From positions 992,001 through 1,056,000 of the forward strand of contig CAVYMQ010000003.1 of NCBI GenBank assembly GCA_963769665.1: DNA of 64,000 nt, written 5' to 3'. A program made the position numbers and the translations under genes. Positions 17,658 through 25,924 of this stretch are shown piece after piece. This stretch comes from JACCTU01 sp963769665 (lineage in GTDB: Bacteria; Actinomycetota; Thermoleophilia; Gaiellales; Gaiellaceae). Below the pieces are notes generated by a model, which saw only the letters and a program-made list of their open reading frames with translations, was not told the DNA's origin and made no database searches. How positions within the stretch are numbered: position 1 is the stretch's first letter; the number at the start of each line of letters is the position of its first letter.

Positions 17658-18038
17658 CTAGGCGGCCGGAGTCTCGGCGAGCGCCAGCGTCTTCTCCTCA
17701 CCCGGCGCGCGGTAGTCCGCTCCGAGCGCGTCCTCCAGCTTCCCGACGAGCTCCCCGCTCATCGCCAGCTCCTGGACGATGTCGGCTCCGCCGATCAGCT
17801 CGCCCTTCACGAAGACCTGCGGGATCGTCGGCCAGCCCGACAGCGCGCTCAGCTCTTTTCGGTACTCGGGGTTCGGGAGGATGTCGACCGCGGCGATCGG
17901 CGCCTCGGCCGCGCGGAGCGCCTCGAGCGCACGCATCGAGTTGCCGCACATCGCCCACTGCGGCGTGCCCTTCATGAAGAGGACGACGTCCTCGGTCTCG
18001 ATGATCTCCTTGATCCGGTTGCGCAGATCGTCGCTCAT
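17658..18038 (-). CDS. grxD: monothiol glutaredoxin (Grx4 type)
   Basis: The product (126 residues) is a class II monothiol glutaredoxin used in iron-sulfur cluster transfer. Seen: LRNRIKEIIETEDVVLFMKG, the active site WAMCGNSMRA (CGNS in place of the usual CGFS), SGWPTIPQVFVKGELIGGAD for glutathione binding, and a 20-residue tail. The Phe-to-Asn change in CGFS is unusual. It is translationally coupled to bolA (4-base overlap), which matches the known Grx4-BolA [2Fe-2S] heterocomplex. Confidence 0.93.
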   Translation of the reverse strand: MSDDLRNRIKEIIETEDVVLFMKGTPQWAMCGNSMRALEALRAAEAPIAAVDILPNPEYRKELSALSGWPTIPQVFVKGELIGGADIVQELAMSGELVGKLEDALGADYRAPGEEKTLALAETPAA

Positions 18039-18268
18039 GCGGTTCCTCTCGTCGTGATTCTGAGCTCATGGATGGTGCCGTCGGCGAGCGGTGTCGCGAG
18101 CGCGTCGTTGACCAGGCGGTGCTGGTCGATCAGGCTCAGGCCGTCGAAGCGGTCGGTCTGGACGATCACGTGAAAGTGGTCGCCGCCGCCGGTCCGGTCG
18201 ATGATCTCGAGCTCCTCGGCGCCTGGAAATGCCTGTTCGAGCAGCGCGCGCAGTGGGTCGGTCGCCAT
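18035..18268 (-). CDS. bolA: BolA family protein
   Basis: The product (77 residues) starts at ATG 18268 (an in-frame ATG at 18277 is possible). It has the BolA fold signature DHFHVIVQTDRFDGLSLIDQ and HRLVNDALATPL, with the conserved HRLV helix and the His ligand in the GGDHFH loop. It partners with the monothiol glutaredoxin encoded directly downstream to hold or move a [2Fe-2S] cluster. Confidence 0.93.
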   Translation of the reverse strand: MATDPLRALLEQAFPGAEELEIIDRTGGGDHFHVIVQTDRFDGLSLIDQHRLVNDALATPLADGTIHELRITTRGTA

Positions 18269-18306
18269 GCTTTGCATCGTAGCCATCGGTTTCGGGCACA
18301 CGGAGC

Positions 18307-19299
18307 GTGATGATCGACGACGTCTTGAAGGCAATGCGTGAGCAGGTCCGGCGGGTGGCCGGGGAGCTCGACCTGCCCGAGCCCCTGCGCGGGCGGGTGG
18401 AGCCTGCGCGCTCGCTCGAAGAGCTTCAGGCCGAGCTCGACTCGCTCGTCGGCCTCGAGACGGTGAAGGAGCAGGTGCGCGCGCTGGTCGCGTTTCTCCA
18501 GGTGCAGTCGCGGCGGCTCGAGCACGGCCTGCCCGAGGTCGCGACCTCGCAGCACCTCGTCTTCCTCGGCAATCCCGGCACGGGCAAGACGACGATCGCG
18601 CGACTGCTCGCAGAGATGTACCGCGCGATGGAGCTGCTGCGGCGCGGGCACCTCGTCGAGGTCGACCGCGCGGGGCTCGTCGGGCAGTACGTCGGGACGA
18701 CGGCGATCAAGACCGACCGCGCGATCAAGCGTGCGCTCGACGGCGTGCTGTTCGTCGACGAGGCCTACGCCCTCGCGCCCGATGCGGTCATGCAGGACTT
18801 CGGGCCCGAGGCGGTCGAGACCTTGCTCAAGCGGATGGAGGACTTCCGCCACCGGCTCGTCGTGATCGTCGCGGGTTACCCGCGGCCGATGGAGCGGTTC
18901 CTGGACTCGAACCCGGGGCTGCGGTCACGGTTCTCGCGCGAGATCGTCTTCCCCGACTACACGACCGATGAGCTGCTCGCGATCACGCGGCGCTTCGCTG
19001 CCGAGAGCGAGTACGTCCTGACAGAGGGAGCCGAGGCGGAGCTGCGAAGGACGTTCGACGGAGCGCAGCGCGGGGAGGGCTTCGGCAACGCCCGCTACGC
19101 GCGGACGATCTTCGAGCAGGCGCTGAACGCGCAGGCGCTGCGCCTCGCCGGCGTCACCGGTGGGGCGCTTTCGGAGCTCGACGCCGAGGAGCTGATGCGG
19201 CTCGAAGCGGAGGACGTGCTCGGCGCGGCCCGGGCGCTCGGGGAGGGGTCGGAGCTACCGCCGCGCGCCACGTGGTTCCGACGTCGCGGCGCTTCCTAG
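18307..19299 (+). CDS. AAA ATPase of the CbbX/SpoVK family
   Basis: The product (about 330 residues) has a short helical N-terminus, then LDSLVGLETVKEQVRALVAF typical of CbbX/SpoVK, Walker A FLGNPGTGKTTIARLL, pore-loop region AGLVGQYVGTTAIKT, Walker B GVLFVDEAYAL, sensor IVAGYPRPMERFLDSNPGLR with the Arg finger SRF. These hexameric remodelling ATPases include Rubisco activase CbbX; no Rubisco is in the window, so the client is unknown. GTG 18307 and ATG 18310 are both possible starts; GGAG is four bases before the ATG. Confidence 0.88.
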   Translation: MMIDDVLKAMREQVRRVAGELDLPEPLRGRVEPARSLEELQAELDSLVGLETVKEQVRALVAFLQVQSRRLEHGLPEVATSQHLVFLGNPGTGKTTIARLLAEMYRAMELLRRGHLVEVDRAGLVGQYVGTTAIKTDRAIKRALDGVLFVDEAYALAPDAVMQDFGPEAVETLLKRMEDFRHRLVVIVAGYPRPMERFLDSNPGLRSRFSREIVFPDYTTDELLAITRRFAAESEYVLTEGAEAELRRTFDGAQRGEGFGNARYARTIFEQALNAQALRLAGVTGGALSELDAEELMRLEAEDVLGAARALGEGSELPPRATWFRRRGAS

Positions 19300-20288
19300 G
19301 CCAGGGCTTCGCGGACGAGCGTGTCGAAGTGGGCGATCAGCTGCTCGCTCTCTCCGAGCAGCCGGCCCTCCGTGAGCACGCCAGAGCGCACGCCGCGCTG
19401 AACGCGCTCGACGAGCGCCGTGTCCTCGCGGCCAACCTGGTCGTCCAGCTCGAGCAGGTCGCGGATCCACGACTCGTCCTCGCCGGGTGCGAAGAAGTAG
19501 TCGAGGAATCCGCGCGAGCGCTCCGGGCCTTCCGGCCACAGCGGCCCGATCGAGAGGTTCGGGCGGCCGGGGTACACGTTCACCTTCAGGTTCGGCCAGA
19601 GGAAGTGGAACTCGCCACGCGCGCCGTTGCCGCGCGCGTGCAGCAGCTGTGACGAGTGCCAGCGGTGACGCTCGAGCACGTACTCCCCGGGCGACACGTC
19701 GACGACCGCGCTGAAGCCCGGGTGCGCGACCGCGCAGTGGTAGCACTCGAGGTAGTTCTCGCACGCGACCTTCCAGTTCGACTCGAGCGCGTACTCGACG
19801 CGGTGGTGGAACTCGAGCCCGTCGAAGCTCAACGTGTCGCGCAGCTCGCCGAGCGTCTCGTCGAGCGATTCGCCCTCCGGCGACGGGTTGACGAAGACGA
19901 AGGGCCCCCAGGCGCCGACGCGGAGCGGCAGTAGCCCGAGCTCCTCGCGCGGCGCGGTCTCGTCCGAGCGCGGCGCGGAGCGGAGCGCGCCGTCGAGCCC
20001 GTAGGTCCAGGCGTGGTACGGGCACTGGAGCGTCTCGCGCGCCCCCTCGCCCTCGACGACCACCGAGCCGCGGTGCCGGCAAACGTTCAGGAACGCGCGG
20101 AGCGCGCCGTCTCGCGCCCTGGTGACCACGACCGGGACGTCACCCGCACGGCTCGCGAAGAAGGTCCCGGGCTCGGCCACCTGGCCGAGGTGGCCGACGT
20201 ACTGCCAGGTCCGCCGGAAGATCGCCTCCTGCTCGCGTTGCAGGATCTCGGGCTCGAAATACCAATTCCAGGGGAGTGTCTGCTCCAC
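19296..20288 (-). CDS. Rieske-type aromatic ring-hydroxylating oxygenase, large subunit
   Basis: The product (330 residues from GTG 20288) has the Rieske [2Fe-2S] ligands CRHRGSVV and LQCPYHAWTYGLDG (C-x-H...C-x2-H) and the mononuclear iron site ENYLECYHCAVAHPGF in the catalytic domain. Length is somewhat short for the family. It is a single-gene oxygenase; no reductase or ferredoxin gene is adjacent, so it must borrow electron donors. The substrate (aromatic, quaternary amine or other) cannot be told. The start at 20288 gives the natural N-terminus EQTLPWNWYFEPEILQREQE. It overlaps the AAA gene by four bases at the 3' end. Confidence 0.88.
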   Translation of the reverse strand: MEQTLPWNWYFEPEILQREQEAIFRRTWQYVGHLGQVAEPGTFFASRAGDVPVVVTRARDGALRAFLNVCRHRGSVVVEGEGARETLQCPYHAWTYGLDGALRSAPRSDETAPREELGLLPLRVGAWGPFVFVNPSPEGESLDETLGELRDTLSFDGLEFHHRVEYALESNWKVACENYLECYHCAVAHPGFSAVVDVSPGEYVLERHRWHSSQLLHARGNGARGEFHFLWPNLKVNVYPGRPNLSIGPLWPEGPERSRGFLDYFFAPGEDESWIRDLLELDDQVGREDTALVERVQRGVRSGVLTEGRLLGESEQLIAHFDTLVREALA

Positions 20289-20297
20289 GCGACAGAC

Positions 20298-20305
20298 GAT
20301 ATAAG
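20298..20305. promoter_or_regulatory. shared divergent -10 region (TATAAG plus / TATATC minus)
   Basis: In the 23-base gap between the divergent Rieske and GH99-like genes, TATAAG at 20300-20305 ends six bases before GTG 20312. On the other strand TATATC at 20303-20298 ends nine bases before GTG 20288. It is the only AT island nearby. It looks like a bidirectional promoter producing leaderless or nearly leaderless messages. Confidence 0.5.
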
Positions 20306-20311
20306 TGTCCA

Positions 20312-21199
20312 GTGAGACTGCGGCTCCTCCTCGCAGCGGCTCTGGCCGCAATGCTCCTCGCGCCCGCCGCGACGGCCGCGCCCTTCAGTTCGATCCGGAT
20401 CGCCGCCTACTACCCCTGGTTTCCCGAGGGCTGGACCCACGCCCAGCTCGACCCGTTCACCCACTACCGGCCCTCGCTGGGGTACTACGACGCCGGTCGC
20501 CCGGGCGTGATCGACCGGCACATCCGCGCGATGCAGTGGGGCCACATCACCTCGGCGACCTACTCGTGGTGGGGGCGGGGCAGCCAGACCGACGGCCGCT
20601 TCGCGACGCACCTCTCCGCCGGCGCGAAGCGCGGGTTCCAGTGGGCGATCTACCACGAGCTCGAGGGCTACGGTGATCCATCGGTCGAGTCGATCCGGGC
20701 CGACCTCGAGTACATCCGGGACGCCTACGCCGCGAGCCCCGGCTACCTGAAGTTCGGCGGCCGTCCCGTCGTCTTCGTCTACGGCGACAAGGACGATGGT
20801 GTGAACTGCGACGCCGCGACGCGCTGGGCGGCGGCGAACCAGACGGTCGGCGCGTACCTCGTGATGCGTTCGTTCAAGGGGTACCGCGCCTGTGTGGCGA
20901 ACGTCGACGGCTGGCACCCGTACTCGGCGAACAAGAACGAGTTCGACCTCTTCCCGTTCGCGTACTCGATCTCGCCCGGCTTCTTCTTCGCGCCGGACAA
21001 GCGCCCCATGCGCCGCCGCAGCGTGCGCTCGTGGTCGCGGATGGTGCACCACATGGTCGACTCGCCGGCGCAGTTCCACTTCGTGATCAGCTTCAACGAG
21101 TGGGGCGAGGGAACGTCGATCGAGAGCGCCGTCCAGTGGTCGAGCCCGTCGGGGTATGGCCGCTACCTGGACGTTCTGCACGCGGTCCCTCCGCACTGA
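20312..21199 (+). CDS. secreted glycoside hydrolase family 99-like protein
   Basis: The product (295 residues from GTG 20312) has a signal peptide (RLRLLLAAALAAMLLAPAAT, cleavage near residue 24). The mature part has IAAYYPWFPEGWTHAQLDPF, QMDRHI-type GVIDRHIRAMQWGHITSATY, WWGRGSQTDGRF and the C-terminal ISFNEWGEGTSIESAVQW with the paired Glu typical of GH99/GH71-like TIM barrels. It would act on mannan- or glycan-type substrates outside the cell; true activity is unproven because many GH99-like proteins are uncharacterised. Confidence 0.85.
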   Translation: MRLRLLLAAALAAMLLAPAATAAPFSSIRIAAYYPWFPEGWTHAQLDPFTHYRPSLGYYDAGRPGVIDRHIRAMQWGHITSATYSWWGRGSQTDGRFATHLSAGAKRGFQWAIYHELEGYGDPSVESIRADLEYIRDAYAASPGYLKFGGRPVVFVYGDKDDGVNCDAATRWAAANQTVGAYLVMRSFKGYRACVANVDGWHPYSANKNEFDLFPFAYSISPGFFFAPDKRPMRRRSVRSWSRMVHHMVDSPAQFHFVISFNEWGEGTSIESAVQWSSPSGYGRYLDVLHAVPPH

Positions 21200-21204
21200 G
21201 CCGG

Positions 21205-21210
21205 TAGGTT
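21205..21210 (+). promoter_or_regulatory. -10 box TAGGTT
   Basis: TAGGTT ends seven bases before the GTG at 21218, the spacing expected if transcription starts at the start codon. No -35 was assigned. Confidence 0.4.
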
Positions 21211-21217
21211 CCGGCGC

Positions 21218-21760
21218 GTGCAGGAGGCACCGCTCGAGCAGACCGAGGAAGGCCTCGTCCCGAAGGGCGAAGGCTGGTTCGTCGTGAACGCTCGCGACGC
21301 GCGCTGGCTGCACTCGGACGCGATGGGGTCCGCGGTCATGTTCGAGGGCGACGCGAAGTTCGGCGAGCTCGGGATCAACGTCGGCGTCATGCAGCCCGGG
21401 CAGCCCGCGTGCATGTACCACGGCGAGAACGCGCAGGAGGACTTCCTCATCCTCGCGGGCGAAGGAGTGCTCGTGATCGAGGGCGAGGAGCGGCCACTCA
21501 GGCAGTGGGACTTCGTCCACTGCCCGCCGTGGGCATCGCACGTGATCGTCGCGACCGGGGACCGGCCGTTGGTCGTGCTCGCCGTGGGTGCACGGCCGGA
21601 AGGATTCCGCCGCGAGGCGGAGATCGTCTATCCGCGGAATGACGCAGCAGCCGCGCACGGAGCGAGTGTCGAGACGGAGACGAAAGTGCCGCGTGAGGCC
21701 TACGCGGCGTACGAGCGCCCGTCGTTCGGGCGCTACCGGGACGGCGACCTGCCGGACTGA
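21218..21760 (+). CDS. cupin-domain protein
   Basis: The product (180 residues, GTG start) has a single cupin barrel with ENAQEDFLILAGEGVLVIEG and RQWDFVHCPPWASHVIVATG as the two motifs. One metal His of motif 1 (usually H-x-H) appears as MYHGENAQED, so a metal site of His/Glu/His type is possible. A charged tail rich in Tyr and Arg ends YERPSFGRYRDGDLPD. It may be a small-molecule isomerase or regulator of sugar or quercetin-like compounds, but the sequence does not decide. Confidence 0.8.
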   Translation: MQEAPLEQTEEGLVPKGEGWFVVNARDARWLHSDAMGSAVMFEGDAKFGELGINVGVMQPGQPACMYHGENAQEDFLILAGEGVLVIEGEERPLRQWDFVHCPPWASHVIVATGDRPLVVLAVGARPEGFRREAEIVYPRNDAAAAHGASVETETKVPREAYAAYERPSFGRYRDGDLPD

Positions 21761-21772
21761 GGAGTTCGCCGG

Positions 21773-21778
21773 TACCCT
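21773..21778 (+). promoter_or_regulatory. -10 box TACCCT
   Basis: TACCCT ends six bases before the GTG of typA at 21785, consistent with leaderless transcription of typA independent of the cupin gene. Confidence 0.35.
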
Positions 21779-21784
21779 CGACAG

Positions 21785-23623
21785 GTGCCGCTCCGCGAAG
21801 ACATCCGCAACGTTGCGATCGTCGCCCACGTCGACCACGGGAAGACGACGCTCGTCGACGCCATGCTCTGGCAGGCCGGATCGTTCCGCGACAACCAGGA
21901 CGTCAACGAGCGCGTGATGGACTCGATGGACCTCGAGCGCGAGAAGGGGATCACGATCCTCGCCAAGAACACGGCCGTCCGCTACGGCGACGTGAAGGTG
22001 AACATCGTCGACACGCCCGGCCACGCGGACTTCGGCGGCGAGGTCGAGCGGGCGCTCACGATGGTCGACGGCGTGTTGCTGCTCGTCGACGCGAGCGAGG
22101 GGCCGCTGCCGCAAACGCGCTTCGTCCTGCGCAAGGCGCTCGAGTCGCGGCTGCCCGTCGTCCTCGTCGTCAACAAGGTCGATCGCCCCGACGCCCGCCT
22201 CGAGGAGGTCGTGAACGAGGTCTACGAGCTCTTCCTCGACCTCGACGCGGACGAGAGCCAGATCGAGTTTCCGATCGTGTACACGAACGCGCGTGCAGGG
22301 CACGCGGGGCTCGAGGCGGACGCCCTCGCTGACGACCTTCGGCCGCTGTTCGAGACGCTGCTCGAGCGGATCCCGCCGCCGCTCTACGAAGAAGGCCATC
22401 CGCTGCAGGCGCACGTGACGAACCTGGACGCATCGCCGTACCTCGGCCGGCTCGCGCTCTGCCGCGTGCGTGAGGGCACGATCCGCAAGGGCCAGCAGGT
22501 CGCCTGGTGCCGCGCCGACGGTCGGATCGAGCGCGTGAAGGTGACGGAGCTCTACGTCACGGACGCGCTCGACCGCGTCGACGCCGAGGAGGCCGGCCCG
22601 GGCGAGTTGATCGCCGTCGCCGGCATTCCCGAGGTGACGATCGGCGAGACGCTCGCCGACCCGGACGACCCTCGCCCGCTGCCCGTGATGATGATCGACG
22701 AGCCGAGTCTCTCGATGACGATCGGGACGAACACGGCGCCGCTGGCGGGCCAGGACGGCACGCGGCTGACCGCGACGATGGTCAAGGCGCGGCTCGACCA
22801 GGAGCTGATCGGCAATGTCTCGCTTCGCGTGCTCCCGACGGAACGGCCCGACGCGTGGGAGGTGCAGGGTCGCGGCGAGCTCCAGCTCGCGGTGCTCGTC
22901 GAGCTGATGCGCCGCGAGGGCTTCGAGCTCACCGTCGGCAAGCCGCAGGTCGTGACGCGCGAGGTCGACGGCAAGGTGCACGAGCCGATGGAACGGCTCG
23001 CGATCGACGCGCCCGAGGACTACGTCGGCGTGATCACGCAGCTGCTCGCGCTGCGGAAGGGCCGCATGGAGCACATGGTCAACCACGGCACGGGCTGGGT
23101 CCGGATGGAGTACCTCGTACCCGCGCGCGGGCTGATCGGGTTTCGCACCGAGTTCCTGACCGAGACGCGCGGCACCGGGATCCTCCACCACGTCTTCGAG
23201 GGCTACGAGCCGTGGCACGGCGAGCTGCGCACGCGCCCGACCGGCAGCCTCGTCGCAGACCGGCGCGGCCCGACGACCGCGTTCGCGCTGTTCAACCTCC
23301 AGGAGCGCGGCCAGCTCTTCGTGGCGCCGGGGGTCGAGGTGTACGAGGGGATGGTCGTCGGCGAGAACGCGCGCTCCGACGACCTCGACGTGAACCCGAC
23401 GAAGGAAAAGAAGCTGACGAACATGCGCTCGTCGACGTCCGACGAGCTCGTGCGCCTGATCCCGCCCCGGCCGCTGTCGCTCGAGCAGGCGCTCGAGTTC
23501 ATCCGCGAGGACGAGTGCGTCGAGGTGACGCCGACGAACGTGCGGCTGCGCAAGGTCGAGCTGACGGCGCAGAAGCGCGCCACCTCCGCGTCGCGCAAGG
23601 CACGCGGGTTGGCCGCCGTTTAG
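21785..23623 (+). CDS. typA: translational GTPase TypA/BipA
   Basis: The product (612 residues) is the ribosome-binding GTPase BipA, an EF-G relative involved in 50S assembly and stress. Motifs: G1 AHVDHGKTTLVDAML, switch EREKGITILAKNTAV, G3 VDTPGHADFGGEV, G4 NKVDRPDAR. Domains II, III and V follow, with the BipA-specific C-terminal domain (NFLTETRGTG-like FLTETRGTGILHHVFEGYEP, ending ECVEVTPTNVRLRK). Full length. Confidence 0.96.
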   Translation: MPLREDIRNVAIVAHVDHGKTTLVDAMLWQAGSFRDNQDVNERVMDSMDLEREKGITILAKNTAVRYGDVKVNIVDTPGHADFGGEVERALTMVDGVLLLVDASEGPLPQTRFVLRKALESRLPVVLVVNKVDRPDARLEEVVNEVYELFLDLDADESQIEFPIVYTNARAGHAGLEADALADDLRPLFETLLERIPPPLYEEGHPLQAHVTNLDASPYLGRLALCRVREGTIRKGQQVAWCRADGRIERVKVTELYVTDALDRVDAEEAGPGELIAVAGIPEVTIGETLADPDDPRPLPVMMIDEPSLSMTIGTNTAPLAGQDGTRLTATMVKARLDQELIGNVSLRVLPTERPDAWEVQGRGELQLAVLVELMRREGFELTVGKPQVVTREVDGKVHEPMERLAIDAPEDYVGVITQLLALRKGRMEHMVNHGTGWVRMEYLVPARGLIGFRTEFLTETRGTGILHHVFEGYEPWHGELRTRPTGSLVADRRGPTTAFALFNLQERGQLFVAPGVEVYEGMVVGENARSDDLDVNPTKEKKLTNMRSSTSDELVRLIPPRPLSLEQALEFIREDECVEVTPTNVRLRKVELTAQKRATSASRKARGLAAV

Positions 23624-23631
23624 AGCTCGGC

Positions 23632-23637
23632 TAGGAT
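23632..23637 (+). promoter_or_regulatory. -10 box TAGGAT
   Basis: TAGGAT ends six bases before ATG 23644 and fits the leaderless pattern seen at several genes in the window. Confidence 0.4.
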
Positions 23638-23643
23638 CGCCGC

Positions 23644-24477
23644 ATGGGAGTGGGGTCACTCAGGCTCGTTCTGCGGGTCGTCTTCCTCGCGCTCGCTGCG
23701 TCCCTCTTGCTGTCCGCCGGCGCCCCGGCCGCGAGCTTGCCCGACTATCGCTGCTGCTTCCGCATCGACGCGCTCATGACGGGGCAGCTCGACACCATGT
23801 ACGACGACCTGCCGGGCAAGCCGAGCGACGACGAGCGGGCGAGCTTCACCTTCATGACGAGCGAGTTGCTCGTGTACTCGTACACCGGAGGCCGTCCTCG
23901 CCTGCGCCGCGCGTTCACGCGCCGCGCGGGGCCGTGGCCGCAGACCGACGGCCCCGGTGTCGCGTTCGGCGTCGGCCGGGTGACGACGCACGCCGGCGGG
24001 CGCGTCGCGTGCGACGTCGAGGACTCGAGCCGCGTCTACACCAGCGCGCCGAACCTGATGAACCGCATGTTCAAGGGCGTGCAGGGACTCCACCTCAGAG
24101 TCGAGGTCGGGCAGGGAGTCGCCGACATCGGCGGGAAAGCGGACCGGGCGTGCGACGAAACCCAACACGGCGTGAGGACGGGCCCTCTCGACGGGCTCAG
24201 TGCGGGCGGGCCGACCTCGCACCTGCTCGTCCCGCCGACGCGCGCTCAGTTCGCGACGCTCAAGACGAAGAGACTTTGGCGCGTGCGCACGTTCGGCAAG
24301 GACGTCAAGCACAACCCGATCCTCAGCACGCTGATCCCACACAAGACGACGGGCTTCGTGCGCGTCGAGGTCTGCATCAGGTACGTCGGTCCGCAACGGG
24401 TCAAGCCCGAGGCGGCGAAGATCCGCGCCCTCGTTGGCAAGGAGCCGACGCGAGTGAGCACGCTTCGCTGTTCCTGA
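23644..24477 (+). CDS. secreted protein of unknown function
   Basis: The product (277 residues) has a signal peptide (VLRVVFLALAASLLLSAGAP, cleavage near residue 30). The mature protein has Cys residues at the start (DYRCCFRIDAL), middle (VACDVED, DRACDE) and end (VCIRYVG, TLRCS), suggesting extracytoplasmic disulfides. No family recognised. It ends three bases from the convergent secreted-protein gene, which may share a locus function. A periplasmic or cell-wall role is likely. Confidence 0.7.
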   Translation: MGVGSLRLVLRVVFLALAASLLLSAGAPAASLPDYRCCFRIDALMTGQLDTMYDDLPGKPSDDERASFTFMTSELLVYSYTGGRPRLRRAFTRRAGPWPQTDGPGVAFGVGRVTTHAGGRVACDVEDSSRVYTSAPNLMNRMFKGVQGLHLRVEVGQGVADIGGKADRACDETQHGVRTGPLDGLSAGGPTSHLLVPPTRAQFATLKTKRLWRVRTFGKDVKHNPILSTLIPHKTTGFVRVEVCIRYVGPQRVKPEAAKIRALVGKEPTRVSTLRCS

Positions 24478-24480
24478 GAA

Positions 24481-25413
24481 CTAAGTCGGCGGCACGATCC
24501 GCACGCCTCGGTTGAAGCCGAGATAGCGGTGCTGCATGAAGTGCGCGGTCGCCGTCATCCGTAACTCGATCGGCCGCGCCGTTGCGCGGTCGAACGTTCC
24601 GGTGAACCACGACGGCACGCCGGGGTCGTACCAGGAGATCGTCACTCGGCGAGGCGTGCTTCGCAGCACGTATGCGTTCGCGACTCTCGTGCCCCACGGT
24701 GACACCGGCTGCGGAAGCAGCGTCGATGTCGACTGCTTCCACGGAGCGCCCGGCTTCTCGCGGTCCCAGCGCTTTCCGCCGATCACGATCCCGCCGGCGC
24801 CGTCGCGGATCGAGTACTCGAGCTTGTTCGGCGCTTCGAGCTTCCACGTCGTGACGAGCGTGCTCCCCAGACCCGAGGAGAGCAGCTCGACGAAGAGAAC
24901 GGAGCGCAGCGCGCGGAATGTCCGCGTCGCCCGCGAAAGAAACGCCGCCCCAGGTTTCGGCGCCCACCGCCCCGGCAGAGGAAACGCGACCGAGCGGGGC
25001 GCCCCGGCGCCCGTGATGTTGACCGCGAAGCGGGTCGGAGCGCGAACCGGCAGCGTCGTCGTGTAGCAACCGTGGCCGCACGGGCGCCCGCGGTTGGAGG
25101 CGCCGCCCGTCGGTCCGCCCGCGATCAGCTCCACGTCGAGCCCGTCCACTCCTCCGCCTCGCCCGCCGATGATCGTCGTTGTGAGGCGCAGGGGCATCCC
25201 GGGTCGAACCGCAAGCGCGACGGCGAGCTCGCGCGAGTCGCGCGCGAACACGACCGACCCGCGCCGGGGCAGGACGGCCGGCGTAGCCGCACGCGTCGCC
25301 GGATGCGCGTGATGCGTCGTCGCGGCCGGCGCGCCGTCGTCGTTCTGGAGCGCGAAGAGCGCGATCGGCGCAGCCGCGCCGAGGACCGCGAGCAGCATCA
25401 GGAGACGGCGCAC
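24481..25413 (-). CDS. secreted protein with LolA/CopD-tail-like C-terminal half
   Basis: The product (310 residues) starts MRRLLMLLAVLGAAAPIALF, a signal or anchor segment, followed by a His/Thr/Ala-rich stretch (residues about 32-46). Residues about 55-150 look like an Ig-like beta domain with a Cys pair (RPCGHGCYTTTL). From about 170 a domain with TTWKLEAPNKLEYSIRDGAG and IVIGGKRWDREKPGAPW resembles the domain at the end of actinobacterial copper-resistance D/YcnJ-type proteins. That link is by eye. It is the last gene before the PQQ/cupredoxin operon on the same strand, after a terminator hairpin. Confidence 0.65.
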   Translation of the reverse strand: MRRLLMLLAVLGAAAPIALFALQNDDGAPAATTHHAHPATRAATPAVLPRRGSVVFARDSRELAVALAVRPGMPLRLTTTIIGGRGGGVDGLDVELIAGGPTGGASNRGRPCGHGCYTTTLPVRAPTRFAVNITGAGAPRSVAFPLPGRWAPKPGAAFLSRATRTFRALRSVLFVELLSSGLGSTLVTTWKLEAPNKLEYSIRDGAGGIVIGGKRWDREKPGAPWKQSTSTLLPQPVSPWGTRVANAYVLRSTPRRVTISWYDPGVPSWFTGTFDRATARPIELRMTATAHFMQHRYLGFNRGVRIVPPT

Positions 25414-25434
25414 GGTTTCATCCTGCCTAGGCTG

Positions 25435-25470
25435 AGCAGGCCCGCACAGCCTGGACTGCGCGGGCCCGCT
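25435..25470. terminator. 15-bp imperfect hairpin after cupredoxin gene
   Basis: GGCCCGCACAG (25439-25449) and CTGCGCGGGCC (25456-25466) pair with one mismatch and extend outward by four more bases on each side. It lies 11 bases after the cupredoxin stop on the minus strand and probably ends the nine-gene PQQ operon. Confidence 0.6.
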
Positions 25471-25476
25471 GAAGAC

Positions 25477-25833
25477 CTAGGTGACTTTCAGCTTTCCCTT
25501 CATCCCGCCGGCCGCGTGGCCGGGGACGGTGCAGATGTAGGGCTTGGAGCCCCTGGTCAGCGTGACCTTGAACAGGCCGGTCTTGCCGGGCCCGATCATC
25601 TTGGACTTCTTGCCCGCGATCTTGAGATCGTGCGGGAGCGCACCCTTGTTGACGAGCTTGAAGGTCACCACTCCACGACGAACGGTGCGCTTCGAAAGGG
25701 TGAACTTGAACTCCTTCATCGTCACGGTGACGGTTGTTGCGTTCTGTGACGTCGCCTTCGTGGAGGCGACGGGTGCGATTGTGAGTGCGGCGAGCACTGT
25801 CACCAGCGCAAGCGCGAACCAGCGTGCTTTCAT
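25477..25833 (-). CDS. secreted single-domain cupredoxin (plastocyanin-like)
   Basis: The product (118 residues) has a signal peptide (RWFALALVTVLAALTIAPVA) and one blue-copper domain. Type 1 ligands are visible: His in GALPHDLKIAG, then Cys, His and Met in YICTVPGHAAGGMKG. It closely resembles the first domain of the 38213-38956 product. It lies 77 bases downstream of the PQQ dehydrogenase gene and is probably its electron acceptor, in place of the cytochrome cL used by proteobacteria; that is inference. Confidence 0.9.
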   Translation of the reverse strand: MKARWFALALVTVLAALTIAPVASTKATSQNATTVTVTMKEFKFTLSKRTVRRGVVTFKLVNKGALPHDLKIAGKKSKMIGPGKTGLFKVTLTRGSKPYICTVPGHAAGGMKGKLKVT

Positions 25834-25908
25834 CGACTGACCTCTCCTCGGATCCGGAACATCTCTACTCCATTGTTACCGGAGTTGTTGCTTCCTGCAA
25901 AAGAAGTG

Positions 25909-25924
25909 GGCTACCGAGGTAGCC
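25909..25924. terminator. 7-bp hairpin overlapping the PQQ dehydrogenase stop
   Basis: GGCTACC-GA-GGTAGCC is a perfect stem that contains the TAG stop of the dehydrogenase. It could reduce read-through to the cupredoxin gene or stabilise the upstream message. Confidence 0.45.

Noticed and set aside
20087..23659. Very long open frame on the minus strand opposite typA and its neighbours
   Set aside because: It is rich in Arg, Asp, Val and His with no domain, runs antisense to clearly recognised genes, and is the expected mirror frame in high-GC DNA.
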